A stretch of 44,371 nucleotides of DNA from Quinella sp. 1Q7 (GCA_015206805.1 JADEZP010000005.1:1-44371); one strand, 5' to 3'; shown: positions 9,190 through 17,565, counted from the first letter of the stretch. Translations and numbers: made by a program. Notes: generated from the sequence alone by a model not told the origin.

Positions 9190-9840
9190 ATGTTTGTGGC
9201 ATCCCGAATGACGCGGCACCCCGTTTCCGTGACGAGCGACGCGACGATTCAGCAGGCGGATCGTCTCATGAAGAAACACAAATTCCACAGGATGCTCGTC
9301 GTCGACAATGGCAAGCTCGTCGGTTACTTTAGCGACCGCGACATAATGCGCGTGGCACCAAGTCCCGCGACGACGCTGTCGAAATTTGAGATACGCTCAC
9401 TGCTCGACAAAATTTCCGTGCGCGACATCATGCACGAAAAAGTTATCACCGTCAACGAGGGCGCGACGATTGAAGAGGCAGCTCTAATCATGTACAACAA
9501 CAAAGTCGGCGGACTGCCCGTCGTGTCGGACGTCGGCGCGGTCGTCGGCATTATCACGGCAACGGACATTCTCAAGACGTTCATCAAGGTTATGGGACTT
9601 ATCGGCGGCAAGACGCGGCTCACGCTTGAAGTCGACAACAAAGTCGGCGTCATGGCGGAGATTACGAAAATTTTTGCGGACAAGGGTATCAACATCGACA
9701 GCTTCATCACGTGCCGCCACAAAAATAATCGTTATGAACTTGTCGTGCGACTTGATGACCGTCCCGAAGGTTTCGACGACGTGAAGGAAATTCTTGAGGC
9801 TCGCGGCTACAAGGTCGTGCATACCGTCAAAATCGGTTAA
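9190..9840 (+). CDS. CBS-CBS-ACT domain protein (AcuB-like regulator)
   Basis: A 216-residue cytoplasmic sensor. It has two CBS domains (about 6-56 and 75-130; the second carries VRDIMHEKVITVNEGATIEEAALIM-type sequence) forming a Bateman module that usually binds adenine nucleotides, then an ACT domain (about 138-216; LEVDNKVGVMAEITKIFADKG), a common amino acid sensor. AcuB-type proteins have this architecture. The start at 9190 is supported by GGAGGAGGT at 9174-9182. Genes of this type are often found beside liv transporters in anaerobic Firmicutes, so it may report amino acid or energy state for the livF operon. In that case the three genes in between are later arrivals (inference). Copies of its last codons follow downstream. 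Confidence 0.85.
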   Translation: MFVASRMTRHPVSVTSDATIQQADRLMKKHKFHRMLVVDNGKLVGYFSDRDIMRVAPSPATTLSKFEIRSLLDKISVRDIMHEKVITVNEGATIEEAALIMYNNKVGGLPVVSDVGAVVGIITATDILKTFIKVMGLIGGKTRLTLEVDNKVGVMAEITKIFADKGINIDSFITCRHKNNRYELVVRLDDRPEGFDDVKEILEARGYKVVHTVKIG

Positions 9841-10077
9841 TCGCGGCGAACGCGTCACTGTGTCAGAGACTTTGACGCGCCCGTCGGATTCAACGTCACG
9901 TTGCAAAAATTTCGGAGGCTCGCGGCTACAAGGTCGTGCATACCGTCAAAATCGGTTAATCGCGGCGAACGCGTCACTGTGTCAGAGACTTTGACGCGCC
10001 GTCGGATTCAACGTCACGTTGCAAAAATTCTTGAGGCTCGCGGCTACAAGGTCGTGCATACCGTCAAAATCGGTTAA
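9798..10077 (+). repeat. Tandem copies of the acuB-like 3' end plus spacer (119 and 118 bp period)
   Basis: The final codons of the acuB-like gene (ending VHTVKIG and stop) occur three times. The stops fall at 9838-9840, 9957-9959 and 10075-10077, so the offsets are 119 and 118 bases; one C is lost in the second spacer. The spacer between copies is about 70 bases and starts CGCGGCGAAC. The second copy is preceded by TTTCGGAGGC instead of the original ATTCTTGAGGC, and the third returns to the original wording. No start codon serves the extra copies, so they are non-coding remnants lying between the acuB-like gene and the lipoprotein gene. Confidence 0.95.
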
Positions 10078-10102
10078 AGTTTTTTTTGGAGGCGAATTTG
10101 TT

Positions 10103-10951
10103 TTGAAGAAAGTTTTTTTTGCGGCATTGATGATGGTTTCACTGTTGCTTACGGGTTGCGGCTCCGATAAGCCCGCCGAAGCTCCCAAAGCTCCCGAAAA
10201 GGCGACAATCGGCGTCATAACTCACTTGAACGCCAGCGAAGAAAAGTACAACGACGTTATGTCGAAGCTCGAAAAATCTTATCGCCCGTCGAAGGCAAGT
10301 CTGACTTCCAACTACAAATATCACGACACGCTCAAAGATATGGTGCTTGCGCTCGACGCCGGCAAGGTCGACATGATAAGCACGTATCAATGCGTCGCCG
10401 ACTACCTCCTGCGCGAAAACGACAAGCTCGAAATTCACAAGGGCGAACGCGTCCTTAGCGACAACTTCTGCCTTGCCGTGCGCGACGGCGATAAAATTTT
10501 GCTCAACGAACTCAACAAGGCGATTAAGTCCATGTTCAGCGACGGCAAACTTGCCGAACTGTCGAAGGCGTACATAATCGACGTTAAGGACAACGCGGCA
10601 CTTAAGCCCGTGACGATTGAACAAATTCCCGACGCGGAGACGATTAAAATTGCCGTGACGGGCGACCTGCCGCCGCTTGACCTTGTGCTTGCCGACGGAA
10701 CGCCTTCGGGATTCAGCACGGCTGTCCTCGCGGAAATTTCCAAACGTATCGGCAAGAATGTTGAGCTCGTGCAAATCGACAGCGCGGCGCGTGCGGCAGC
10801 GTTGACTTCCAAGCAAGTCGACGTCGTCTTTTGGGTGAGCATTCCCAAGGACAACACGCTTATTCCCGTCGACATCGACAAGCCCGTCGGTATCGCGATT
10901 TCGGAGCCGTATTACACCGACTCGATTGTTCACGTCGCGCTGAAAAAATAA
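10103..10951 (+). CDS. Solute-binding lipoprotein, amino-acid SBP (family 3) type
   Basis: A 282-residue lipoprotein. The N-terminus is a lipoprotein signal (KK, a hydrophobic core, then LLTGC as lipobox), so it should be anchored on the periplasmic face of a membrane. The rest resembles periplasmic binding proteins of polar amino acid ABC importers. Unusually, it looks like two family-3 units in a row: the first ends in the typical SDGKLAELSKAYI tail (about residue 150), and the second starts again at KIAVTGDLPPLD and stops after SEPYYTDSIVHVALKK without a second tail. The TTG at 10103 is chosen because GGAGG at 10088-10092 and the signal peptide fit it; an upstream ATG at 10019 lies in the repeat. 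No permease or ATPase is nearby. The HAD gene follows after 21 bases. Confidence 0.75.
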   Translation: MKKVFFAALMMVSLLLTGCGSDKPAEAPKAPEKATIGVITHLNASEEKYNDVMSKLEKSYRPSKASLTSNYKYHDTLKDMVLALDAGKVDMISTYQCVADYLLRENDKLEIHKGERVLSDNFCLAVRDGDKILLNELNKAIKSMFSDGKLAELSKAYIIDVKDNAALKPVTIEQIPDAETIKIAVTGDLPPLDLVLADGTPSGFSTAVLAEISKRIGKNVELVQIDSAARAAALTSKQVDVVFWVSIPKDNTLIPVDIDKPVGIAISEPYYTDSIVHVALKK

Positions 10952-10972
10952 TTCGTCGGAGGCTGACACATC

Positions 10973-12055
10973 ATGCGCAAAAAAATCTGCGCGGCATTGA
11001 CGGCAGGCTTAATCGCGCTCGGCACGTTCGGCATTGCCGACGCCGCCACCCGCGACGAAATTGCCGCGATTCAAGTCAAACGTCCCGCCGACTTCAAATG
11101 CTGGAACAAAGACTCCGTCGCCCGACAAAAGCTCGTCGAATATGTTCGCGACGTGACCGACAAGCGCAGTAAAAATTTCATTCCCGTCGCTGACAGGCTT
11201 GCGGTCTTCGACATGGACGGCACGTTTATTTGCGAAAGCGCGCCCTGCTACTTCGAGTGGATGCTTTATCTGGAACGCGCCCTTAACGACCCGAATTACA
11301 CACCGTCGCCCGAAGACAAAGCTTATGCCGAAAAGATCGACGCCGAAATTCGCGCGGGGCACTTCATGGCGAACAAATTCCCCAAAGGTCTTAACGCTAC
11401 CGAAGCGAAGTCGCAACAATCTGTCTTCGCGGGAATGACGCCCGCCGAATACGCCGCTTACGTCAAAAATTTCATGGATACGCCCGTCGAAGGTTTGAGC
11501 AATCTCAAATGGGGCGAGGCGTTTTATTTGCCGATGGTCGAAGTCATCAAGTACCTGCAGGCGAATAATTTCACGGTTTACGTCGTCACGGGCAGCGACC
11601 GTCCCGCAACGCGCGTTATGGCGTGCGACGTGCTCAACCTTCCGCCGCAACAGATTATCGGCACAAATCCCGACATCCGCGCCGCAAATCAGGGCGACAC
11701 TTCCGCCGACAACTACGTTTACCGCCGCGACGATTATCTGATTCGCGGGCAGCTGACGACCAAAAATCTCAAAATGAACAAAGTCGTCGTCATCGAACAT
11801 GAAATCGGCAAGCAACCCGTTTTGGCATTCGGTAATTCGGGCGGCGATACGAGTATGCTCAACTACGCAATCGCGGGCAACAAATATCGGAGCTTGAGTT
11901 TCTTTGTTATCTGCGACGATTTGACGCGCGAACTCGGCAACGCGAATAAGGCGGCGGGTTGCATCAAACTTGCCGACGATAACGGCTGGATAAAAATTTC
12001 CATGCGCGACGACTTCAAGACGATTTACGGCGACAATGTGCGTCGGACACAATAA
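10973..12055 (+). CDS. Secreted HAD-family phosphatase, paralogue 1
   Basis: A 360-residue protein with a clear signal peptide (RKK, hydrophobic core, cleavage near ADAA-T at about 24-26), so it is periplasmic. HAD motif I is FDMDGTF (nucleophile and acid/base Asp), motif II is the Thr of VVTGSDR, and the acidic motif is FGNSGGDTSM. A phosphohydrolase acting on a small extracytoplasmic substrate is the best guess, by analogy with secreted acid phosphatases. GGAGG lies just before the ATG. It follows the lipoprotein gene by 21 bases and precedes its own paralogue by 22, so the three probably form one operon. The two paralogues share signal peptide, start of the mature chain (TRDEIAAI) and C-terminus (IYGDNV). 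Confidence 0.8.
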   Translation: MRKKICAALTAGLIALGTFGIADAATRDEIAAIQVKRPADFKCWNKDSVARQKLVEYVRDVTDKRSKNFIPVADRLAVFDMDGTFICESAPCYFEWMLYLERALNDPNYTPSPEDKAYAEKIDAEIRAGHFMANKFPKGLNATEAKSQQSVFAGMTPAEYAAYVKNFMDTPVEGLSNLKWGEAFYLPMVEVIKYLQANNFTVYVVTGSDRPATRVMACDVLNLPPQQIIGTNPDIRAANQGDTSADNYVYRRDDYLIRGQLTTKNLKMNKVVVIEHEIGKQPVLAFGNSGGDTSMLNYAIAGNKYRSLSFFVICDDLTRELGNANKAAGCIKLADDNGWIKISMRDDFKTIYGDNVRRTQ

Positions 12056-12077
12056 AATTTTTCGGAGGAACATCATC

Positions 12078-13154
12078 ATGCGTAAAAAAATTTTGGCGGC
12101 ATTGACCGCAGGCTTAATCACGCTCGGCACGTTCGGTATCGGCGACGCCGCCACCCGCGACGAAATTGCCGCAATCAACGTAAAGACCGCCGCTGACTTC
12201 CAATATTGGAACGACGATTCGCCGACCCTGCAAAAGCTTGTCGCGTTCGTGGAGGACGTGACCAATCCCATCAGCGCGAATTACATTCCGCCCGAAGACC
12301 GTATCGCGACCTTCGACATGGACGGCACGTTTTATTGCGAAACCGCGCCGATTTACTTCCAAGAGTCGATGCTTATGCACCGCGTGCTTGAGGACGAAAA
12401 TTATCAGCCGCCGAAAAAATTGTACAACCTCGTTAAAAAAGTTCAGCCCAAAATTCTTGCCAAACAGAAACTCACGCCCGCCGAAAACAAAGCTTATTTC
12501 GAGGGGCTCACTCAATCTTACGCGGGTATGACGCCCGAAGAATACCGCGCTTACGTCCGCAACTTCATGAACACAAACGAACTTGGCTTCACGAATCTCA
12601 AGCGCGGCGAGGCGTTTTATCTGCCGATGGTCGAAATTATTTCCTACCTGACGAACAACGACTTCAACGTCTATCTCGATACGGCTTGCGGCGTCGACAC
12701 AACCCGCGAACTTGTAAGGGACGTTATCCCGATTCGATTCGACAGAATTCTTGCGTCGGACTTCAACTTCACGTCGACGGGCATGGGCAAGGATATTCCC
12801 AAAGATCATTTCTTCGACCGCAACAAAGAAAAAATCGTCATCTCCGGCAAACCACTCATTGAAAACGGCAAGACCGCAAAAATTTTCTCCATCATCAATC
12901 AAATCGGCAAGAAGCCCGTACTTGCGTTCGGCAATTCAAGCGGCGACAGCGGTATGCTCGAATACACATTGCAGGACAACAAATATCGTTCGATGAGTTT
13001 CTTTGTTATCTGCGACGACACGGAGCGCGAACTCGGCAATCCCAAGCGTGCGGCAAGTGATACGGCGTTGGCTCTCAAACGCGGCTGGAACCCGATTTCC
13101 ATGCGCGACGAATTCAAGACGATTTACGGCGACAACGTTAAAATTGCACAGTAA
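12078..13154 (+). CDS. Secreted HAD-family phosphatase, paralogue 2
   Basis: A 358-residue periplasmic HAD protein, a tandem paralogue of the gene before it. The signal peptide (cleavage near GDAA-T) and motif I (FDMDGTF) are kept, as is the acidic motif FGNSSGDSGM. Motif II has changed from VVTGSDR to LDTACGV: the Thr remains but the following residues differ, and the cap region between motifs is also divergent, which suggests a different substrate. The ATG at 12078 is preferred over an upstream one at 12036 because GGAGG lies at 12064-12068 and the signal peptide begins here. It probably shares transcription with the two preceding genes. Confidence 0.8.
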   Translation: MRKKILAALTAGLITLGTFGIGDAATRDEIAAINVKTAADFQYWNDDSPTLQKLVAFVEDVTNPISANYIPPEDRIATFDMDGTFYCETAPIYFQESMLMHRVLEDENYQPPKKLYNLVKKVQPKILAKQKLTPAENKAYFEGLTQSYAGMTPEEYRAYVRNFMNTNELGFTNLKRGEAFYLPMVEIISYLTNNDFNVYLDTACGVDTTRELVRDVIPIRFDRILASDFNFTSTGMGKDIPKDHFFDRNKEKIVISGKPLIENGKTAKIFSIINQIGKKPVLAFGNSSGDSGMLEYTLQDNKYRSMSFFVICDDTERELGNPKRAASDTALALKRGWNPISMRDEFKTIYGDNVKIAQ

Positions 13155-13172
13155 ATTTTCGTGACATTAAAA

Positions 13173-13238
13173 CGCGGCGAACAGCTTACGGTGTTGAGGA
13201 CTTGGACGCGACCGCTGTTCCGCCGCTTTCAAAGCGGC
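13173..13238 (+). repeat. Intergenic structured repeat, third copy of the element after the acuB-like gene
   Basis: The sequence starting CGCGGCGAAC at 13173 aligns with the spacers at 9842 and 9961, sharing the blocks CGCGGCGAAC and GACTT-GACGCG at the same spacing. Here GAACAGC pairs with GCTGTTC further on. A perfect palindrome, GCCGCTTT-C-AAAGCGGC, follows at 13222-13238, just before the ribosome site of the next HAD gene. No U-tract follows the palindrome, so it is not an ordinary terminator. The rest of the 13155-13256 gap holds nothing else I can identify. Confidence 0.6.
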
Positions 13239-13256
13239 AAATTTCGGGAGGTTACG

Positions 13257-13955
13257 ATGTACAAGGGCGTTATCTTCGACATTGACGGAACACTTTACGA
13301 TTATCAAGCGAACGACGTACGCGCCATGAAAGATTTATGTGCGTTTGTCGAAAGGACGGTTGGCGTCGACGAAAAAACTTTCCGCGCCACCTACTCGCAG
13401 GCACGCACGATTGTTCGCGGACGGCTCAAAGATACCGCCGCTTCGCACAGCCGCGTATTGCTCATGCAGACCGCGCTGGAGTTGCTCGGCAAAAATCCGT
13501 TCAATCATATTTTGCAAATGTACGACGTGTATTGGAATTACTTTATCGACAACATGCGACCATACGACGGAGCGATTGACTTTCTGCGCGGGCTCAAGGC
13601 AGCGGGCGTGAAAATTTCCGTCTGCACCGATATGACCGCTCATGTTCAATATCGCAAGCTTGCCGCGTTGAAACTCGACCGTTACGTTGATTTTATGGTT
13701 ACCAGCGAGGAAACCGGTTACGAAAAGCCCGCGCCGATTATGTTTGAATTCGCGCTGAAAAAAATGCACGTCGCGGCGAACGAGGCGGCTTACTTCGGCG
13801 ATTCGCTTGAACGTGACATTCAAGGCGCGGCAAACGTCGGGATTGATCCTTACTGGTTTGTCGCGGACAGAGAAGTTTCGGGCGGCGAACAGTTCAAAAA
13901 AATTCGCACATATCGCGACGCCGAATTACGAAAATTTTTCGGTGAGCAATCGTGA
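13257..13955 (+). CDS. Cytoplasmic HAD-superfamily hydrolase (subfamily IA type)
   Basis: A 232-residue hydrolase with the full HAD set: motif I FDIDGTLYDY, motif II SVCTDMT, motif III Lys in GYEKPAP, and motif IV FGDSLERDI. The helical cap between motifs I and II is typical of subfamily IA phosphatases of the phosphoglycolate or nucleotide-phosphatase kind; the substrate is not evident. No signal peptide. The ATG at 13257 has GGGAGG at 13246-13251; the longer frame from 13161 runs through the repeat element and is rejected. The stop overlaps the rsmI start by four bases (GTGA), so the two are translationally coupled. Confidence 0.85.
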   Translation: MYKGVIFDIDGTLYDYQANDVRAMKDLCAFVERTVGVDEKTFRATYSQARTIVRGRLKDTAASHSRVLLMQTALELLGKNPFNHILQMYDVYWNYFIDNMRPYDGAIDFLRGLKAAGVKISVCTDMTAHVQYRKLAALKLDRYVDFMVTSEETGYEKPAPIMFEFALKKMHVAANEAAYFGDSLERDIQGAANVGIDPYWFVADREVSGGEQFKKIRTYRDAELRKFFGEQS

Positions 13956-14779
13956 CGGGGACGCTTTACCTTTGCGCGACGCCAATCGGCAACTTGGAGG
14001 ATATGACGTTTCGGGCGATACGCACCCTGCGCGAAGTGAACATAATTGCGGCTGAAGATACTCGGCGCACCCGAAAACTTTTGGCGCACTTCGACATACA
14101 CACGCCGCTTATCAGATTCGACGAGCATTGCAAAATTTCCGTCGGCGAAAAAATTTTGGCGCGACTTGCGGCGGGCGAATCGGTTGCAGTCGTCAGCGAC
14201 GCGGGACTGCCCGCAATATCGGATCCCGGCGCGGAGCTCGTGCGGTCGGCAATCGACGCGGGCTTGACGGTTTGCCCGATACCGGGCGCGAACGCCGCAT
14301 TGAGCGCGCTGATTTGTTCGGGGCTCGACACTGCGCGGTTTATGTTCGTCGGCTTCCCGCCAAAGTCAAAAAAAAATCGCCGCGAACTTTTGCAACGGCT
14401 CGCGACGGTCGACGCGACGCTGATATTTTACGAGGCACCGCATCGGCTGAAAAATTTTCTGTCGGAGGCGGCGGAAGTCTTCGGCGCACGTCAGGCGACA
14501 CTTGCCCGCGAATTGACCAAAATCCACGAAGAATTTCTGCGCGGCACATTGACGGAACTGTCAAAAAAAATTTCGGAGCCGCTCGGCGAATTCGTCATCG
14601 TCGTCGAAGGTGCAAGCTCGGCTGAAGTCGTCGCGCCAACTGAAAACATTTCGGAGGCTGTCGAACGGTTGACGGCGTCGGGACTCGACAAAAAATCCGC
14701 AATGCGCGAAGTCGCCCGTCAATTCAACGTCAGCCGCCGCGAAATTTACAACGCACTGCTCAAGGAGGAGATTCAATGA
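13952..14779 (+). CDS. rsmI: 16S rRNA (cytidine-1402-2'-O)-methyltransferase
   Basis: RsmI methylates the 2'-OH of C1402 in 16S rRNA, next to the P-site codon, using S-adenosylmethionine. The 275-residue length is normal. The tetrapyrrole-methylase fold signature is present: YLCATPIGNLEDMTFRAI at the N-terminus, AEDTRRTRKLL, the SDAGLP loop, and PGANAALSALICSG; LTKIHEEFLRGT follows in the second half. It starts at GTG in a four-base overlap with the HAD gene and ends in an ATGA overlap with metG. The rsmI-metG neighbourhood is usual in Firmicutes and suggests a translation-related operon. Confidence 0.93.
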   Translation: MTGTLYLCATPIGNLEDMTFRAIRTLREVNIIAAEDTRRTRKLLAHFDIHTPLIRFDEHCKISVGEKILARLAAGESVAVVSDAGLPAISDPGAELVRSAIDAGLTVCPIPGANAALSALICSGLDTARFMFVGFPPKSKKNRRELLQRLATVDATLIFYEAPHRLKNFLSEAAEVFGARQATLARELTKIHEEFLRGTLTELSKKISEPLGEFVIVVEGASSAEVVAPTENISEAVERLTASGLDKKSAMREVARQFNVSRREIYNALLKEEIQ

Positions 14780-16296
14780 AACCATTTTACATTACCACGC
14801 CGATTTACTACCCCAGCGCGAATTTGCATATCGGGCACGCTTACTGCACGACCATTGCCGACGCCATTGCCCGATACAAACGGCTTGCGGGTTACGAAGT
14901 TTTTTTCTTGACGGGCTCGGACGAACACGGGCAAAAAATTCAGCGTTCCGCGCAGGCGCAGGGCAAGTCTCCGCTTGAATACGTTGATCCGATTGTCGAC
15001 AACTTCAAGGAGCTGTGGCGCAAATTCCACATCTCGAACGACGATTTTATCCGCACGAGTGAGCCGCGCCATGAACAGGTTGTGCAGGAAATTTTTCGGC
15101 GCATTCGGGATAACGGCGACATTTACAAGGGCGAATACACGGGACTTTATTGCACGCCGTGCGAATCGTATTGGACGGAACTGCAGCTCGACGAAAACGG
15201 CTGTTGCCCCGATTGTCACCGCCCCGTTGAAAAAGTTTCGGAGGAAGCGTATTTCTTCCGCCTGTCGAAATATGCCGACGCCCTGCTTGAGCACATTGAG
15301 GCGCATCCGGAATTTATCGTGCCGACATCGCGGCGCAACGAGATGATTAATTTCATCAAGCGCGGGCTGGAAGATTTGTGCATTTCTCGCACGTCGTTCG
15401 ATTGGGGAATTCCCGTGCCCGACGACCCGCGCCACGTCATTTACGTCTGGTTCGACGCCGTCATAAATTACATAACGCCGCTGATTCACAATCCCGACAT
15501 GAAAAAATTTTGGCCGGCGGATATTCACCTCGTCGGCAAGGAAATTGTCCGCTTCCACTCGATTATCTGGCCGGCAATGTTGATGGCGGCAGGTCTCCCG
15601 TTGCCGAAACAGATTTACGGACACGGCTGGCTTATCACCGACGGCGACAAAATGTCGAAGTCAAAAGGCAACGTCGTCGACCCCGTGTTGCTCGTTGAAG
15701 AGTTCGGCGCGGACGCAATTCGTTACTTCCTGCTGCGCGAAATAACGCTGGGACTCGACGGCAACTTCAGCCGCGACTCGCTGATACAACGAATCAACGC
15801 CGACCTTGCCAACGACTTGGGCAACCTGTTGCACCGCACGCTGAACATGATCGGAAAATTTCAGCAGGGCGTCTTAATTGCGACAAGCGACGGCACGGAG
15901 TTGGATGCGTCATTCTGCGCGGAGGCTGTCGAAACGTCGCGGGAATATCGGCGGCTTATGGACGCGATACAGCTGTCGGACGCCGTCAAAGTCGTTTGGA
16001 AGTTTATCGGGCGCGCCAACAAATACATCGACGAAACAATGCCGTGGAAGCTCGCAAAGGACGCGTCGCAACGGCAGGCATTGGCGAACGTGCTGTACAA
16101 CCTTGCGGAGTCGTTGCGAATCGTGAGCATTTTAATTGCGCCGTTCATGCCCGCAACCGCGCTCAAAATCCGCGAACAGCTCAAAGTCGTCACGGAGCTC
16201 AAACTCGACGACGCGGACGTTTTCGGACTTTTGGCGGCGAATCACGGCGTCGGCAAGCCCGAACAACTTTTCCCGCGCATACTAGTCGACAAATGA
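14776..16296 (+). CDS. metG: Methionyl-tRNA synthetase
   Basis: Class I synthetase charging tRNA-Met in the cytoplasm. The HIGH motif (LHIGHAY, about 19-25), the zinc knuckle cysteines (CTPC and CPDC) and KMSKS (DKMSKSKGNVVDP) are visible, followed by the helical anticodon-binding domain. At 506 residues it lacks the C-terminal EMAP/Trbp111-like tRNA-binding domain found in many longer MetRS proteins. AAGGAGG at 14762-14768 sits 7 bases before the ATG, inside rsmI, and the two genes overlap by four bases. Confidence 0.95.
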   Translation: MKPFYITTPIYYPSANLHIGHAYCTTIADAIARYKRLAGYEVFFLTGSDEHGQKIQRSAQAQGKSPLEYVDPIVDNFKELWRKFHISNDDFIRTSEPRHEQVVQEIFRRIRDNGDIYKGEYTGLYCTPCESYWTELQLDENGCCPDCHRPVEKVSEEAYFFRLSKYADALLEHIEAHPEFIVPTSRRNEMINFIKRGLEDLCISRTSFDWGIPVPDDPRHVIYVWFDAVINYITPLIHNPDMKKFWPADIHLVGKEIVRFHSIIWPAMLMAAGLPLPKQIYGHGWLITDGDKMSKSKGNVVDPVLLVEEFGADAIRYFLLREITLGLDGNFSRDSLIQRINADLANDLGNLLHRTLNMIGKFQQGVLIATSDGTELDASFCAEAVETSREYRRLMDAIQLSDAVKVVWKFIGRANKYIDETMPWKLAKDASQRQALANVLYNLAESLRIVSILIAPFMPATALKIREQLKVVTELKLDDADVFGLLAANHGVGKPEQLFPRILVDK

Positions 16297-16312
16297 AGTT
16301 CAGAAACTCAAG

Positions 16313-16419
16313 GGGCGCGCATGGACGCGCGCCCTCGACCGCCGCCGTTAGAAAACGTGACGTTTTCGTAGGCGGCGCGGCTTTCTTTGCTACTTTCTTT
16401 CGCCGCCGAAAGAAAGTAG
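16313..16419. repeat. Composite hairpin repeat, copy 1
   Basis: Three stem-loops lie in the metG to membrane-protein gap. Hairpin A is GGGCGCGC-ATGGAC-GCGCGCCC (16313-16334). The middle hairpin has outer arms GCCGCC/GGCGGC and inner arms GAAAACG/CGTTTTC. Hairpin B is CTACTTTCTTTCG-CCGC-CGAAAGAAAGTAG (16390-16419), a perfect 13-bp palindrome. The same order A-middle-B recurs at 30396-30561, and a worn copy lies at 43683-43740. No long U-tract follows, so it is not a standard terminator. A REP/MITE-like or RNA-level element is possible. Confidence 0.85.
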
Positions 16420-16462
16420 ATTTAATACACAAACTTGAATTCAACGCTTTGGCGGTGATGCG

Positions 16463-17527
16463 ATGGACGATAATCAAAACAAACGTTGCGACCTGCAGAA
16501 AAATCTTCAGCAGATGATTCGCACGACAAAACAATCCGACCTTGAACGCGCCCTGCAACGCATGATGCAAACGACGCGTTCGGAGGATTTGCGCAACGCC
16601 TTCGAAAAGATGATTAACGTCACGCGCTCATTCGACCAAGAGGTTGAGGCTCGGCAGAAGGAACAGGAACAAAATATCGCCGACGCCTTCCAACGCATGA
16701 TTCGGCTGTCGCGTTCGCTGGAGCTCGAAAACGAAGAACAACTTGCCCGCGAAGACGAACGCGCCCGTCCGCCCGAAAAGAAAATCGACAAAGTCAAACG
16801 CAAAGTCCCGCGCAGGATTCGCAGTTTCCCCGCCGCCTTCAAGCGAAATCCGAAAGCCGTCATAAAATATTTTCTCGGCATGATAATCGGGCGCGTGCTT
16901 GCGATTGTGCTGTATATCGTTATGGCGTTCATTCCCTCGTTGCCGATACCCGACGCCGTCGCGAACATGAGCAAACCGCCCGCGATTTTCGGCACGGCGT
17001 TTAACTCACTGCGCGGCTTCGTGACGGACTTCAATCCGCAAATGATTATGGCGACGGTCACGAGCATTCCGACGGACATCAACAAGCTGATTCAAAAGGT
17101 CGGGGAGTTTTTCACGTTTTATGCGCGGCGAACGGCGGCATTCACGGTGCGGGCAGTCCGTCACCCGCGACTTGCCTTCGAGGACGTGCGCACATATGTC
17201 CGCAGTAAAGCCCCGATGTTTATCAGATTGGCGCGTGCGTCGGTAAGCGTGGCGTTTTCGTTCCTGCTGATAAAGTTGGCGATGATTTTCCTGCTGCCGC
17301 TGTTCGGCGGTATCGCGCTGACGGTTTTGGGCATAAAAGTTTCGATAATCCTGTTTGTTATCGCGCGAATGATTGCCGACAAAATCGGGGAGCTGCTCGG
17401 CAAATACATCTTCAACGGCGGCTTGAAACTGTTCAGCCTTGCGAAGACCATTCGCGAATCGCAAGTCGTCAAAGCCATCGGCGACTACCTTCAAGAGTGG
17501 CTCAATCAAGCAACGAACAAAAAATAA
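16463..17527 (+). CDS. Membrane protein with N-terminal charged helical repeats
   Basis: A 354-residue protein I do not recognise. Residues 1-95 contain four imperfect repeats of the form (D/A)L..AFQRMI..TRS (for example LERALQRMMQTTRS and IADAFQRMIRLSRS), strongly charged and probably coiled or amphipathic. A basic stretch (about 105-130) leads into hydrophobic segments at about 138-160 (FLGMIIGRVLAIVLYIVMAF) and 265-305. Without a signal peptide the charged N-terminus is probably cytoplasmic. The ATG at 16463 is taken with GGTGATG just upstream as a modest ribosome site. A strong terminator follows the stop directly, so this ends the transcription unit. Confidence 0.6.
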   Translation: MDDNQNKRCDLQKNLQQMIRTTKQSDLERALQRMMQTTRSEDLRNAFEKMINVTRSFDQEVEARQKEQEQNIADAFQRMIRLSRSLELENEEQLAREDERARPPEKKIDKVKRKVPRRIRSFPAAFKRNPKAVIKYFLGMIIGRVLAIVLYIVMAFIPSLPIPDAVANMSKPPAIFGTAFNSLRGFVTDFNPQMIMATVTSIPTDINKLIQKVGEFFTFYARRTAAFTVRAVRHPRLAFEDVRTYVRSKAPMFIRLARASVSVAFSFLLIKLAMIFLLPLFGGIALTVLGIKVSIILFVIARMIADKIGELLGKYIFNGGLKLFSLAKTIRESQVVKAIGDYLQEWLNQATNKK

Positions 17528-17558
17528 GCGCGACGTGTTTGTCGCGCGATTTTTTTTG
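17528..17558 (+). terminator. Rho-independent terminator after the membrane-protein gene
   Basis: A perfect stem GCGCGAC (17528-17534) and GTCGCGC (17541-17547) with a 6-base loop is followed by GA and eight T residues. It begins at the base after the TAA of the upstream gene and closes the plus-strand unit before the convergent minus-strand genes. Confidence 0.9.
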
Positions 17559-17565
17559 CAAACGG

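Noticed and set aside
9798-10077. CRISPR-like array after the acuB-like gene
   Set aside because: The repeated unit is the gene end plus a nearly constant spacer; spacers are not unique and no cas genes are near.
11009-12271. 420-codon minus-strand frame across the two HAD genes
   Set aside because: It mirrors two clear secreted HAD genes and crosses their boundary; no start signals and no recognisable domain.
16390-16419. Hairpin B as an ordinary Rho-independent terminator of metG
   Set aside because: No U-tract follows on either strand, and the same palindrome recurs as part of a larger dispersed element.
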